Translations under genes and position numbers: made by a program | Shown here: positions 27,613-36,686 of the stretch, piece by piece | Layout of the letters: every line of letters begins with the position of its first letter | How positions within the stretch are numbered: position 1 is the first letter of the stretch | The notes under the pieces: generated by a model | What the model was told of the DNA's origin: nothing | The model's input: the letters and a program-made list of their open reading frames with translations, nothing else | Databases searched by the model: none | Source: DASUGC01 sp035606665 | Lineage (GTDB): Bacteria; Acidobacteriota; Vicinamibacteria; Vicinamibacterales; SCN-69-37 | Assembly (NCBI GenBank): GCA_035606665.1 | Contig: DATNEY010000005.1 | Coordinates: 1-64,000, forward strand | Length of the DNA stretch: 64,000 bases | Direction of reading: 5' to 3'

Positions 27613-30558
27613 ATGAGAGGACGCACCACACTCATCGTTCTGACCACGCTCGTTGTCGGCATCGCCGCCGGCGTCTTCCTGCGGTCGACCGGCATCATCG
27701 GTCCGCGGGTGCGCGTAGCCGCGGCGTTCCCGCCGCCGATCTCGCCCGAGGGATGGAACGGCCTGTCGAGCACCGAGCGCTCGACGTTCTACCACCTGTC
27801 AGAAGGCGGCGAAATTTTCCCGCTCGACTGGTTCCTCGCCCTCGAGGTCGAGAGCATCGGCCCCGACGGCGAGCTACAGGCGCGGCCGTTCATGGACAAC
27901 ATCGAGCGGTACGGATTCCTGTCGGATCCAAAGAGCACAGGCAATCCATACGGCTTGCCCGTCGGGATTTCGTGGGGCCGATCGAAGATCTCAGGTTGGC
28001 CGATGATCGGCCTGAACTGCACGGCGTGCCATGTCGGTCAGTTCCAGTACGGCAGGCGCGCTGTGCGCATCGACGGCGGCCCGAACATGGTGCTCGTCAA
28101 CACCATGCTGGCGGATATGGGGACGGTGACGCAGGACACGTTGTCGTCGCCGCGCCGTCTCCTTCGTTTCTGGAGCCGCGTAAGGGAGATCCGGAAGGCA
28201 CGCCGCGCCCTCATGAAACAGGGCGGCGACGAAGCCGCCGGGCCCGACGAGTCGACGCTCAGTCGCATCATGGAGATGTTCACGCAGAACCGCGGCCTGC
28301 TCGCCGCGCGGCTCAACGTGCTGAAGGCCGTGCCGGTGCTGGCGCACTCCCTCAACATCAGCGTCAAGGAAGGTTACGGCCGCCTCGACGCCTTCGGGAT
28401 CGGCCGCGACGAGTTCTTCGGCAGCATCCCCGGCAACATGTTGCCGGCCGACGCGCCGGTGAGCCTGCCGCATATCTGGGGCCTGATGTACACGGGCTGG
28501 CTGCAGTGGGGCGCGAACACGAACTCGGTCATGGAGCGGAACATCGGGCAGGCGCTCGGCGTCGGCGCGCTCTTCGACAAGGACTACAACAGCACCGTGC
28601 GAGTCGACAACCTCCACCGCATGGAGGAGCTCGCGTACAAGCTGCAGCCGCCTGAGTGGCCTGACTTCTTTCCGCCGATCGATCGCGCGCGGGCCGCACG
28701 CGGTGAAAAGCTGTTCAAGGACACCTGCGCCAAGTGTCACCAGGAATGGGTGTCGGACGGCCTGATGCGGTCCTACAAGCTGCATACGCTTGCCGAGGCC
28801 GGCACGGACCCGCTTACGGCCATCGGATTCGAACGGCCGGTGACGACGCCCGACGGCACGGTGAAACCGTTCGCGTATGCGGCCATTGAGCCAATTACGA
28901 AGGTCAAGGAAAAGGCATATGCGGAGATGAAGCTCACCGCGACCCAGATCGCGGCGCTCGAGGCCCGGCAGATCCGCAAGGGACCTCAATGGGATCCGGC
29001 GTTCCGCGCGACGCTGCTCGATTCAGAGAAATGGGCGGACAGCCGCGGCCGCAAGGTGTATCGATCGAAAACGCTTGCCGGTATCTGGGCGACGCCGCCG
29101 TTCCTGCACAACGGATCGGTGCCCACGCTCTACCATCTGCTCCTGCCCGCCGCCGAGCGGCCCGTGACGTTCTACACCGGACAGCGCGACTACGATCCGG
29201 TGAAGCTCGGCCTGGAGCTCGATCGAACGAAGTTCAACCTTCCGCCTGGGCTGGATCTCTTCACGTTCGACACGCGCATCGCGGGCAACTGGAACACCGG
29301 CCACGAATTCGATTGGGTCTACAAGGACCTCAACGACGAGAAGCGATACGACATCATCGAGTACATCAAGACCTTCACGGAGCCGTTCACCGCGCCGCCG
29401 AAGGCCACGGCGGAAGCGCTTGCCGAGGCCGGCGTCCCCGCCGACTCCGACATCGTATTCACCGCCTTCCCGGGCGCCCCCACAAACTGGGCGCCGTTCG
29501 TGCTGATCAGCCTCCTGACGACGGGCGGCCTGCTGTTGTTCGTGCGATCCGTCGGCGCCAATGCGGCGAAATACAGCTCGCAGGAACCGGACGACATCCA
29601 GAAGATCCGCGACGGCGTCCTCGCGCTGCAGGCGAAGTACGCGGCCGATCAGGATCGTCCGCTGCGCCGCGGCACGCACGCGAAGGGCCGATGCGTCGGC
29701 GGCACGTTCGAAGTCTTCGACGTGCAGAAGACCATCAGCGATTCCGCGCTCGCCGGCAGACTCGCGCAGGGCCTGTTCGCCCAACCAGGCGTCTACAAGG
29801 CCACGGTTCGTTTTGCCAACGGCAATTCACAGATCCAGAAGGACAAAGTCGGCGACGTGCGGGCATGTTCGTTCGCCGTGGAGCTTCCCGGCGGCGGCCG
29901 CCAGGACTTCGCGTTGAACAACGCCGCCACGTTCCCCATCAACGACGCGCACGCGTTTGCCGCGCTCGTGCAATTCGCCAACGCGCCCAGCCCGTTCCAG
30001 GGCTTCCGGTCGCTGAAGCTCTCGGACAAGATGGCGTTGTTGAGGGTCATCTTTCTGGGCATGATCCAGAGCCGGCCGCCGAAGACCCCGTATCAGCTGA
30101 CGCGTTACTGGAGCACGGTGCCGTTCTGTCACGGCGGCGCCGATGCGGTGAAGTACACGGCGATACCGTGCAGCGGGAACTCGGGACAACCGCTCGACGG
30201 GACGTCGAACGAGCTCCAGAACGAAATCGTCCGTCATGTCACCGACGACGAACATATGAGCGCCTTCGATTTCGGGATCCAGCTTCTGGACACCGGGAAG
30301 ATGCGGCGCTGGTTCCGGCGCCGCGAGACGAGCTACTGGATCGAGAACGCCAGCATTCCCTGGAAGGAATCGCAGGCGCCGTTCCACGTCGTCGGCCGCC
30401 TCACGCTGGTGCGCGGTTCGGCGTTCAGCGAAGAGGCGTGCGAGGCGCAGTTCATCGACGTCACGGAGCATTCGACGCCGGCAAGCGCGCCGCTCGGCAG
30501 CATCAACCGCGCGCGCTGGGCGGCGGAGTCGGCGAGCAGGAAGGCCAGACTTGGGTGA
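27613..30558 (+). CDS. Diheme cytochrome c fused to a catalase-like domain
   Basis: 981 aa from ATG 27613, 4 nt after the patatin gene. An N-terminal anchor (residues 5-25) precedes a c-type cytochrome region with two heme sites, CTACH (C136) and CAKCH (C372), resembling the RoxA/diheme peroxidase group. A second membrane helix lies near 624-644 (FVLISLLTTGGLLLFV), followed by positive charges. The last ~310 residues are catalase-like: THAKGRCVGGTFEVFD keeps the His, NNAATFPINDAHAF keeps the Asn motif, and it ends PLGSINRARW. Predicted topology puts the cytochrome outside and the catalase-like domain in the cytoplasm. Substrate unknown; lipid oxidation is inferred from the neighbour. Confidence 0.9.
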   Translation: MRGRTTLIVLTTLVVGIAAGVFLRSTGIIGPRVRVAAAFPPPISPEGWNGLSSTERSTFYHLSEGGEIFPLDWFLALEVESIGPDGELQARPFMDNIERYGFLSDPKSTGNPYGLPVGISWGRSKISGWPMIGLNCTACHVGQFQYGRRAVRIDGGPNMVLVNTMLADMGTVTQDTLSSPRRLLRFWSRVREIRKARRALMKQGGDEAAGPDESTLSRIMEMFTQNRGLLAARLNVLKAVPVLAHSLNISVKEGYGRLDAFGIGRDEFFGSIPGNMLPADAPVSLPHIWGLMYTGWLQWGANTNSVMERNIGQALGVGALFDKDYNSTVRVDNLHRMEELAYKLQPPEWPDFFPPIDRARAARGEKLFKDTCAKCHQEWVSDGLMRSYKLHTLAEAGTDPLTAIGFERPVTTPDGTVKPFAYAAIEPITKVKEKAYAEMKLTATQIAALEARQIRKGPQWDPAFRATLLDSEKWADSRGRKVYRSKTLAGIWATPPFLHNGSVPTLYHLLLPAAERPVTFYTGQRDYDPVKLGLELDRTKFNLPPGLDLFTFDTRIAGNWNTGHEFDWVYKDLNDEKRYDIIEYIKTFTEPFTAPPKATAEALAEAGVPADSDIVFTAFPGAPTNWAPFVLISLLTTGGLLLFVRSVGANAAKYSSQEPDDIQKIRDGVLALQAKYAADQDRPLRRGTHAKGRCVGGTFEVFDVQKTISDSALAGRLAQGLFAQPGVYKATVRFANGNSQIQKDKVGDVRACSFAVELPGGGRQDFALNNAATFPINDAHAFAALVQFANAPSPFQGFRSLKLSDKMALLRVIFLGMIQSRPPKTPYQLTRYWSTVPFCHGGADAVKYTAIPCSGNSGQPLDGTSNELQNEIVRHVTDDEHMSAFDFGIQLLDTGKMRRWFRRRETSYWIENASIPWKESQAPFHVVGRLTLVRGSAFSEEACEAQFIDVTEHSTPASAPLGSINRARWAAESASRKARLG

Positions 30559-30580
30559 ACGCGGCTGACGCCGCGTTCAC
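30555..30580. terminator. Perfect 11-bp hairpin over the cytochrome/catalase stop
   Basis: GTGAACGCGGC (30555-30565) and GCCGCGTTCAC (30570-30580) form a perfect stem with a 4-nt loop TGAC. The stem includes the TGA stop codon. No T-run follows, so termination strength is uncertain, but it marks the end of the kinase-patatin-cytochrome unit. Confidence 0.55.
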
Positions 30581-30594
30581 CAATCGCATATAAT
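30565..30594 (+). promoter_or_regulatory. Candidate sigma70-type promoter for the 30.7-34.2 kb unit
   Basis: A consensus -10 TATAAT lies at 30589-30594, unusual in this GC-rich DNA, with CTGACG 18 nt upstream as a weak -35 inside the terminator stem. Transcription would begin near 30601, about 115 nt before the small ORF and the GT4/GH130 genes. Confidence 0.5.
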
Positions 30595-30715
30595 CAACGG
30601 GTCGGTTCTATTCGACGCCCGCCCCGCTGGACCCTTTGCGCCCACCAATTCTGATGGCGCGTGATCGATCCGAAGACTCGGAGATCACCGTGCCTGAAGC
30701 TGCATTGCGCGCCTC

Positions 30716-30916
30716 ATGAAGACGACCGCCGCGGGGGACTGCGTTCAGGCGAAGGAAATGCTGATCGATCTGTACGAACTCATCGCCGCGCTCGATCGCC
30801 GCGTGCCCCGTCTGGAACGAAGCGGTGAACTGAAGATCGCACGCGACGCCGCGAAACTTCGCGAGCGAGCCCTCCACCTGATCCACGAGATTGAAGGCGC
30901 CGCGCCCAAGGAATAG
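30716..30916 (+). CDS. Small hypothetical protein upstream of the GT4 gene
   Basis: 66 aa, mostly helical and charged (MLIDLYELIAALDRRVPRL, then DAAKLRERALHLIHEIEGA). No signal peptide, cysteine or recognised motif. Codon use looks like that of real genes, and it follows the TATAAT promoter. It could be a small coiled-coil partner or leader protein. No RBS is obvious, so it is moderately supported. Confidence 0.5.
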   Translation: MKTTAAGDCVQAKEMLIDLYELIAALDRRVPRLERSGELKIARDAAKLRERALHLIHEIEGAAPKE

Positions 30917-30932
30917 CTCGCTTTCGCGATCG

Positions 30933-30956
30933 TTCGCTCGCTCGTTCGCTCGCTCG
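30933..30956. repeat. Two perfect 12-bp tandem copies (TTCGCTCGCTCG)
   Basis: Two adjacent identical 12-bp units lie in the 75-bp gap between the small ORF and the GT4 gene, before the AAGGAG RBS. Longer period than the 7-9 nt arrays and no inverted arm, so probably a separate simple repeat. Confidence 0.6.
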
Positions 30957-30991
30957 CACAGCCCCACACCCGTCGTGAAGGAGAACGCATC

Positions 30992-33274
30992 ATGGGCGTC
31001 GACCAGCTCAAACGATTCGCCGTCCTCGGAAATCATTTGCCGCGGCACTGCGGCATCGCTACATTCACGACGCATCTGACTGACGCGCTCGTCGGCCAGC
31101 TGCCGGGCGCCGACGCCTTCGTCATCGCGATGAACGACGTCGGCCACCAGCACGCCTATCCCGGACGCGTGCGGTTCGAGATTGGCGAGGGCGATCTCAG
31201 CTCGTACCGCCGGGCTGCCGACTTCCTCAACGTCAACCAGGTCGATGTGCTGTCCGTGCAGCATGAGTATGGGATCTTCGGCGGCAAGGCCGGAGTTCAT
31301 CTGCTGGAGATACTCACCCACCTGCGCATGCCGATTGTCACGACCCTGCACACGGTTCTGTCGGAACCGAATGCGGCGCAGCGCCTCGTCCTCGACGAGC
31401 TGGCGAAGCTGTCGGAGCGCCTGGTCGTCATGAGCGAATCGGGCGCCGAGTTGCTCCGGACAGTGCACAACATTCCTGACGATCAAATCGACCTCATTCC
31501 TCACGGGATTCCGGTCGTGCCTGAGACGGGCGACAGCAAACGACGGCTCGGTGTGGAGGGCAAAACGGTCATCATGACGTTCGGCCTCCTCTCCCCCGAC
31601 AAAGGCATCGAGTACGTCGTCGAGGCCCTTCCGGCGATTCTCGCGGTCAATCCGGACACGGTGTACATCGTCCTCGGGGCGACGCATCCGCACGTCGTTG
31701 CACGAGAGGGCGAAGCCTACCGGCTGATGCTCGAGGCACGCGCCCGCCAGCTTGGCGTCGACGGCAACATGATTTTTCACAACCGCTTCGTGAGCCAGGA
31801 AGAATTGACGGAGTTTCTCTCGGCCGCCGACATCTACATCACGCCCTACCTCAATCCGGAACAAATCACGTCCGGAACGCTGGCGTATGCGATCGGCGCT
31901 GGGAAAGCCGTCATTTCGACACCCTACATCTACGCGCGGGAGATCCTGGCCGACGGGCGGGGCCTGCTGGTGCCGTGGAAGGACTCTGACGCGATTGCCA
32001 GCACCGTCATCGGCGTCATGGGCGACACGGACCGCACACAGGCGATGTGCAGGCAGGCGCGCGCGTACGGCCGGACGATGACCTGGCCGGCCGTAGCGCG
32101 GCGGTACGTGGAGAGCTTTTCGCGCGCGCTGACCAGCGAGACCAGCCGGCGCCGGAGCTCGTTCCGATCGCAGACGCTCGCGAGCCGGCCGGCTGGCTGG
32201 CCTGAGATTGACCTGCGGCACGTTCGGGCGATGACCGATGATACGGGCATCCTCCAGCACGCGGTCTTCAACGTTCCGCGGTATGACGACGGCTACTGCC
32301 TCGACGACAACGCTCGAGCGCTGCTGCTGATGACGCTCATCGAAGAGGCCGGCAGCCACGATCCGCTGGTGGTACGCGCGCTGGCCGCCCGCTATCTCGC
32401 CTTTGTGAATTACGCCTTCGATCGATCGACGGGGCGGTTCCGGAACTTCCTCTCGTACGGCCGGCAGTGGCTCGAGGCGGCCGGCTCCGAAGACAGTCAC
32501 GGCCGTGCGCTCTGGGCTCTCGGCGCCGTCGTCGGGCGTGCCAGCGATCCCGGGCGGTACAGCCTCGCGAGCGAGCTGTTTCATGCGGCGCGCCCCGCCA
32601 TCACGGCGTTCACGAGCCCGCGCGCGTGGGCGTACTCGCTACTGGGGATCGATCAGTACCTGCGCGCCTTCGAGGGCGACAGCGCCGTCGAATCACTGCG
32701 TGCGGAGATGTCGAACAGGCTCCTGGCCCTCTTCGAGCGAAGCAGCCGGAAGGAGTGGCCGTGGTTCGAGGATTCGGTGACGTACTGCAATGCGCGGATG
32801 TCGCAAGCGTTGATCGTCTCGGGCTCCCGGATGAACCAGGCCGACATGGTCGAGGCGGGCGTGCATTCCCTGGAATGGCTCGTGTCGGTGCAGCTGTCCA
32901 GCGACAGGGAGTTCGCGCCAATCGGATCCAACGGCTTCTTCCCGCGCGGAGGATCGGCCGCAGTGTTTGATCAACAGCCGGTCGAAGCCTGCACGATCGT
33001 GTCGGCCTGTCTCGACGCCTCCCGCGCCAGTCATGACGCGGGCTGGATGGCACACGCCGCCCGCGCGTTCGACTGGTTCCTCGGCCGAAACGACCTGCAG
33101 CAATGGCTGTATGACCCGTCCACAGGCGGATGCCGTGACGGGCTGCACGCGGACCGCACGAACCGGAATCAGGGAGCGGAGTCGACGTTGTCCTTCCTGC
33201 TCGCCCTGTGCGAAATGCGCGCGGTGCAGCAGCCGGAAGTGGAATCGGTGCCGACGCTGCAGGCCACATCCTGA
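30992..33274 (+). CDS. Glycosyltransferase family 4 fused to a C-terminal helical glycosidase-like domain
   Basis: 760 aa, start supported by AAGGAG 8 nt before ATG 30992. Residues 1-380 are a GT-B transferase: NHLPRHCGIATFTTHL near the start, VQHEYGIFGG, a central MTFGLLSPDKGIEYVVEAL and the donor-site region ITPYLNPEQITSGTLAYAIG. From about 400 to 745 comes an alpha-helical domain with YDDGYCLDDNARALLLMTL and RGGSAAVFDQQPVEACTIV, like six-hairpin glycosidase-type folds often joined to this subgroup. It overlaps the GH130 gene by one base (TGATG), so both probably handle the same manno- or gluco-oligosaccharide. Cytoplasmic. Confidence 0.88.
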   Translation: MGVDQLKRFAVLGNHLPRHCGIATFTTHLTDALVGQLPGADAFVIAMNDVGHQHAYPGRVRFEIGEGDLSSYRRAADFLNVNQVDVLSVQHEYGIFGGKAGVHLLEILTHLRMPIVTTLHTVLSEPNAAQRLVLDELAKLSERLVVMSESGAELLRTVHNIPDDQIDLIPHGIPVVPETGDSKRRLGVEGKTVIMTFGLLSPDKGIEYVVEALPAILAVNPDTVYIVLGATHPHVVAREGEAYRLMLEARARQLGVDGNMIFHNRFVSQEELTEFLSAADIYITPYLNPEQITSGTLAYAIGAGKAVISTPYIYAREILADGRGLLVPWKDSDAIASTVIGVMGDTDRTQAMCRQARAYGRTMTWPAVARRYVESFSRALTSETSRRRSSFRSQTLASRPAGWPEIDLRHVRAMTDDTGILQHAVFNVPRYDDGYCLDDNARALLLMTLIEEAGSHDPLVVRALAARYLAFVNYAFDRSTGRFRNFLSYGRQWLEAAGSEDSHGRALWALGAVVGRASDPGRYSLASELFHAARPAITAFTSPRAWAYSLLGIDQYLRAFEGDSAVESLRAEMSNRLLALFERSSRKEWPWFEDSVTYCNARMSQALIVSGSRMNQADMVEAGVHSLEWLVSVQLSSDREFAPIGSNGFFPRGGSAAVFDQQPVEACTIVSACLDASRASHDAGWMAHAARAFDWFLGRNDLQQWLYDPSTGGCRDGLHADRTNRNQGAESTLSFLLALCEMRAVQQPEVESVPTLQATS

Positions 33275-34254
33275 TGGCGTCCGCCCACTTCGAGACGCTC
33301 TTCCACCGGCATGCAGGCAATCCGATCCTTACAGCCAACGACTGGCCGTACCCGGTCCACACCGTGTTCAATGCCGGCGCCACGCGCCTGGCCGATGGCA
33401 CCACGCTGCTCCTTTGCCGGGCGGAGGATCGACGCGGACATTCGCATCTCTGCGCCGCGCGATCGGCCGACGGCATCACCGATTGGGTGGTCGATGCTCA
33501 ACCGACGTTGCTCCCCGATCCGCAGGGGCATCCGGAGGAACTCTGGGGCATCGAAGATCCACGCATTACCTTCGTGGAAGAGCTCGGGGGCTACGTCGTG
33601 GCCTACACGGCCTTCGGAAAGGCCGGCCCGGGCGTCGCGCTCGCGCTCACGAAGGATTTCAAGACCTTCGAGCGGTACGGATTGGTGATGCAACCCGATG
33701 ACAAGGACGCCGCGCTGCTGCCTCGCAGGATCAACGGCCGCTTCGCATTGGTCCATCGTCCCTACACCGATCCCACCGCGGACATCTGGATTTCCTACTC
33801 GCCGGATCTTCGCAACTGGGGCGGGCACAGCCTGCTGCTCCGGGCGCGCCGGGGCTCGTGGTGGGACGCCAACAAGATCGGCCTCTCGCCTCCGCTGATC
33901 GAAACGCCGCGCGGCTGGCTGATGCTCTATCACGGCGTCCGGCGAACGGCGGCGGGCTGCCTGTACCGCCTCGGCGCGGCCCTGTTGGACATCGAGAATC
34001 CGGAACGCTGCCTGCTGCGCGGAGATTCCTGGATCTTCGGTCCGGAAATCGACTACGAGCGCGAGGGCGACGTGGGCTACGTCACGTTCCCGTGCGGATA
34101 CACCATTGCGGCGGATGGCGACGGCATCAATCTGTACTACGGTGCCGCGGACACCAGCGTCGCACTCGCGACCGGCAGCATCGCGCAGATTCTGAATTGG
34201 CTGGATCACAACGACAGCTCGCAGGAACCGCGACGGACTCTGTCAGGACGCTGA
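33274..34254 (+). CDS. Glycoside hydrolase family 130 (mannoside phosphorylase-like)
   Basis: 326-aa five-bladed beta-propeller of the GH130 type, which phosphorolyses or hydrolyses beta-mannosides. The start is taken at ATG 33274, coupled to the GT4 stop. Typical motifs are NPILTANDWPYPVHTVFNAGA, LCRAEDRRGHSHL, LWGIEDPRITFVEELGGYVVAYTA and DAALLPRRINGRFALVHRP, with the catalytic Asp expected in GIEDPR. LMLYHGVRRT and YYGAADTSVALA complete the propeller. Its 3' end overlaps the convergent CPBP gene by 12 nt. Substrate not determined. Confidence 0.9.
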   Translation: MASAHFETLFHRHAGNPILTANDWPYPVHTVFNAGATRLADGTTLLLCRAEDRRGHSHLCAARSADGITDWVVDAQPTLLPDPQGHPEELWGIEDPRITFVEELGGYVVAYTAFGKAGPGVALALTKDFKTFERYGLVMQPDDKDAALLPRRINGRFALVHRPYTDPTADIWISYSPDLRNWGGHSLLLRARRGSWWDANKIGLSPPLIETPRGWLMLYHGVRRTAAGCLYRLGAALLDIENPERCLLRGDSWIFGPEIDYEREGDVGYVTFPCGYTIAADGDGINLYYGAADTSVALATGSIAQILNWLDHNDSSQEPRRTLSGR

Positions 34255-34956
34255 GAGCACGTCCGCGGGCGTGTAGCCGAGCTCGCGGCCAAGCCGTCCA
34301 TAGGTCAATCCCGCTGTGATGTCGTACAGCACGTGCACGAGCATCGCCACGTAGAGAGAACCACTCACCCAGACAACGCCCTGGAACGCCAGCGCGAAGA
34401 CGGTGATGATGGCGGCTGATTTCCAGCCCTGCATGTAGTGCGCGATGCCGAACTGGATCGCGCAGAGGATCGCCCCCAGCACGAAGCTGCCCGTGAGAGA
34501 GGCCAGCAGCGCCGTTTGCGCGCCGCGCCAGGTAATTTCTTCGCCGATCCCCGCGAGGGTCGAAACGACAATCCACCACACTCGTTCCGTCGCGTTGTCG
34601 GGCATGAAGAGGTACACGACGCGCCGGCGCTGTTCGACCGCGCGCCGCCAGCGCGGCCGCATGAACGCGATGGCCGCCGCGAACATGACCACGCCCGCCA
34701 GCAAACCCTGTGGCAGCCTCGAAGCATCGAATCTGAAGAGATCGATCCACTCCGCCCTGGCCACGAGCACGGACAGCCCCGTGAACAATGAAAGCATCAC
34801 CGTCGTCGTCCGGAAATGCCGCATTCGGTCCGGCAACGGCATCGACTTCCCGGCCATGCGCCGGTAGTTGCGGACGACGGCGAACGGGATCAATACCCCG
34901 AAGGTGAAGACGTGGTACCAGCCGGGAAGCCCTACGTCGAACGCTTGAGGAAACAT
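34243..34956 (-). CDS. CPBP family intramembrane metalloprotease
   Basis: 237-aa integral membrane protein, about seven helices. Motif 1 is GIGEEITWRGAQTALLASL (EExxxR), and a later HYMQGW plus HVLYDITAG supply the His and Asn/Asp positions of the CPBP (CAAX protease and bacteriocin-processing) family. Members cleave prenylated or signal peptides or confer self-protection to peptides; no such peptide gene is seen next to it. It precedes the D-aminoacylase gene on the other side of an 18-nt gap in the same direction. Confidence 0.9.
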   Translation of the reverse strand: MFPQAFDVGLPGWYHVFTFGVLIPFAVVRNYRRMAGKSMPLPDRMRHFRTTTVMLSLFTGLSVLVARAEWIDLFRFDASRLPQGLLAGVVMFAAAIAFMRPRWRRAVEQRRRVVYLFMPDNATERVWWIVVSTLAGIGEEITWRGAQTALLASLTGSFVLGAILCAIQFGIAHYMQGWKSAAIITVFALAFQGVVWVSGSLYVAMLVHVLYDITAGLTYGRLGRELGYTPADVLSAS

Positions 34957-34974
34957 GTCACGCCCACGGGACCC

Positions 34975-36573
34975 CTACCGCTTTCCAGGTCCGTAGATCA
35001 CCCGCCCCGGCCGCGCAGGCGTCATATCCGTTCCGTCGAACACCAGCTGTCCGTTGACGATCACGGACGAGAACCCCTCGGCGTACTGATGCGGCGCATC
35101 GAAGGTCGCGCGATCACGGACACGTGCCGGATCGAAAATCGCGATGTCCGCTTTCATGCCGGTGCGCAGGATGCCGCGATCCTGAAGCCCGATGCGCGCG
35201 GCGGGGAACGAGGTCATGCGCCTGACGGCGTCCTCCAGCGTCAGCACGTGCTTGTCGCGCACGTACACCGCGAGGACCCGCGCGAATGTGCCATAGCTTC
35301 GGGGATGTGGATTCCCGCGGCCGAAGGCCGGCACCTCCCCGTCCGACGCGATCATCGTCGCCGGGTGCTGCATGATGCGGACGACGTCGTCCTCGCTCAT
35401 GGCGTGGAAGATGCCCTGACAGCCTCCCTGCTCGACAATCCATAACGTCGTCTCGGCCGCGCGCTCGAGCGTCGGCTGGAAGCCGCGTTGTTTCACGGCA
35501 TCCGCGAGGGTCCGGCCGTTCAGCTTCGGATCGAACCCGCAGCTCGCGAACTGCACGTTCTTCGGATCGCCGCCGCCGCGTTCGTCACGAATCATCTTCA
35601 CGATATCGACGAGCACCTTCTCCCGAATCACGGGATCCTTGAATCGCGCCCGCTGCGCCTGCTGCCCGCCTTCGAGCGCCCACGCGGGCAACAGCGCCGA
35701 CGAAATGCTCGTGCTCGAGGCCGTGTACGGATACTGATCGCTCGTGACGTCCACGCCGCGGACGCGCGCCTCGTCGATGAGACGCAGCGTGTCCGTGCTC
35801 CGGCCCCAGTTGGCCTTGCCGATGATCTTGTGGTGCGTCACCTGCGTGGGCAGGTGTCCCTCCTCGCCGATCGCGATGGTCTCACGCACGCTGTCGAGCA
35901 CTTTCGCGGCGTCGTCGCGTTGATGCGACGTATGGATGCCGCCGAACCTGCCGGCGACGCGCGCGAGCGCGATGACTTCGCTCGTCGGTGTGAATGTACC
36001 AGGGACGTAGAAGAGACCGGTGCTGAGGCCCAGCGCGCCATCGCGCATGCCCTGCTCGACGAGGGCTTCCATTCTGGCGATCTCGTCCGGCGTGGCCTTG
36101 CGGTCCACGGGACCGATCACTTGCGAGCGAATGGATCCCTGGCCGATGAAAGCGCCGATGTTCACGGACTTCTGCAGCTTTTCGAGATCGGCAAAAAACG
36201 GCGCGAGGGGCACGGGCGAGCTGCCGTCGGGGCCCTCGATGACGGTCGTCACGCCCTGCCGGACGTAGTTCGCCGCAGTCGGGGTTTCATTCAGGCCGCG
36301 GCGCGCGTGCGTGTGGGTGTCGATGAAACCCGGACTCACGACGGCGCCGCCGGCGTCGATGACGCGAACCGCCGGCTCCTCGATCCGGTACGCAATGTTC
36401 ACGATCGTGTCGCCGCGTACCGCCACATCCGCCCTGAACCACGGGCTGCCGGTGCCGTCGAGCACGCGGCCGTTGCGGATGAGGAGGTCGAAGCCCGCCT
36501 GGTTCCCGGCGTCCCGGCCGCCGGTCACGAGCCCGGCAGAGAGGATGAGCGCACCCGCCAGTAGAATTCGCAT
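34975..36573 (-). CDS. D-aminoacylase / N-acyl-D-amino-acid deacylase family amidohydrolase
   Basis: 532-aa exported metal-dependent amidohydrolase. Signal peptide MRILLAGALILSAGLVTGG precedes the enzyme. The metal-binding HxH is intact in SPGFIDTHTHARRG, and GFIGQGSIR, HTSHQRDDAAKV and MIASDGEVPAFGRGNPHPRSYG (catalytic Asp) follow as in D-aminoacylases. The C-terminal beta-sandwich segment reads GMKADIAIFDPARV. It would remove acyl groups from D-amino acids or related peptides in the periplasm. A diverged paralogue is at 43157. First gene of a likely pair with the CPBP protease. Confidence 0.92.
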   Translation of the reverse strand: MRILLAGALILSAGLVTGGRDAGNQAGFDLLIRNGRVLDGTGSPWFRADVAVRGDTIVNIAYRIEEPAVRVIDAGGAVVSPGFIDTHTHARRGLNETPTAANYVRQGVTTVIEGPDGSSPVPLAPFFADLEKLQKSVNIGAFIGQGSIRSQVIGPVDRKATPDEIARMEALVEQGMRDGALGLSTGLFYVPGTFTPTSEVIALARVAGRFGGIHTSHQRDDAAKVLDSVRETIAIGEEGHLPTQVTHHKIIGKANWGRSTDTLRLIDEARVRGVDVTSDQYPYTASSTSISSALLPAWALEGGQQAQRARFKDPVIREKVLVDIVKMIRDERGGGDPKNVQFASCGFDPKLNGRTLADAVKQRGFQPTLERAAETTLWIVEQGGCQGIFHAMSEDDVVRIMQHPATMIASDGEVPAFGRGNPHPRSYGTFARVLAVYVRDKHVLTLEDAVRRMTSFPAARIGLQDRGILRTGMKADIAIFDPARVRDRATFDAPHQYAEGFSSVIVNGQLVFDGTDMTPARPGRVIYGPGKR

Positions 36574-36686
36574 TACGTCACGGATTCTAAGGGATTCATC
36601 GTTCTTCAGTGTTAGTTCACGGGGAACTCATGACTCGCGAAGACGGCGCCCCTACGCTGGACCAAGTTCAACGAATGGAGGTCCGT

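Noticed and set aside
26046..27773. 575-aa minus-strand ORF opposite the patatin gene
   Set aside because: Shadow frame rich in Arg, Asp and His; the plus strand shows conserved patatin motifs.
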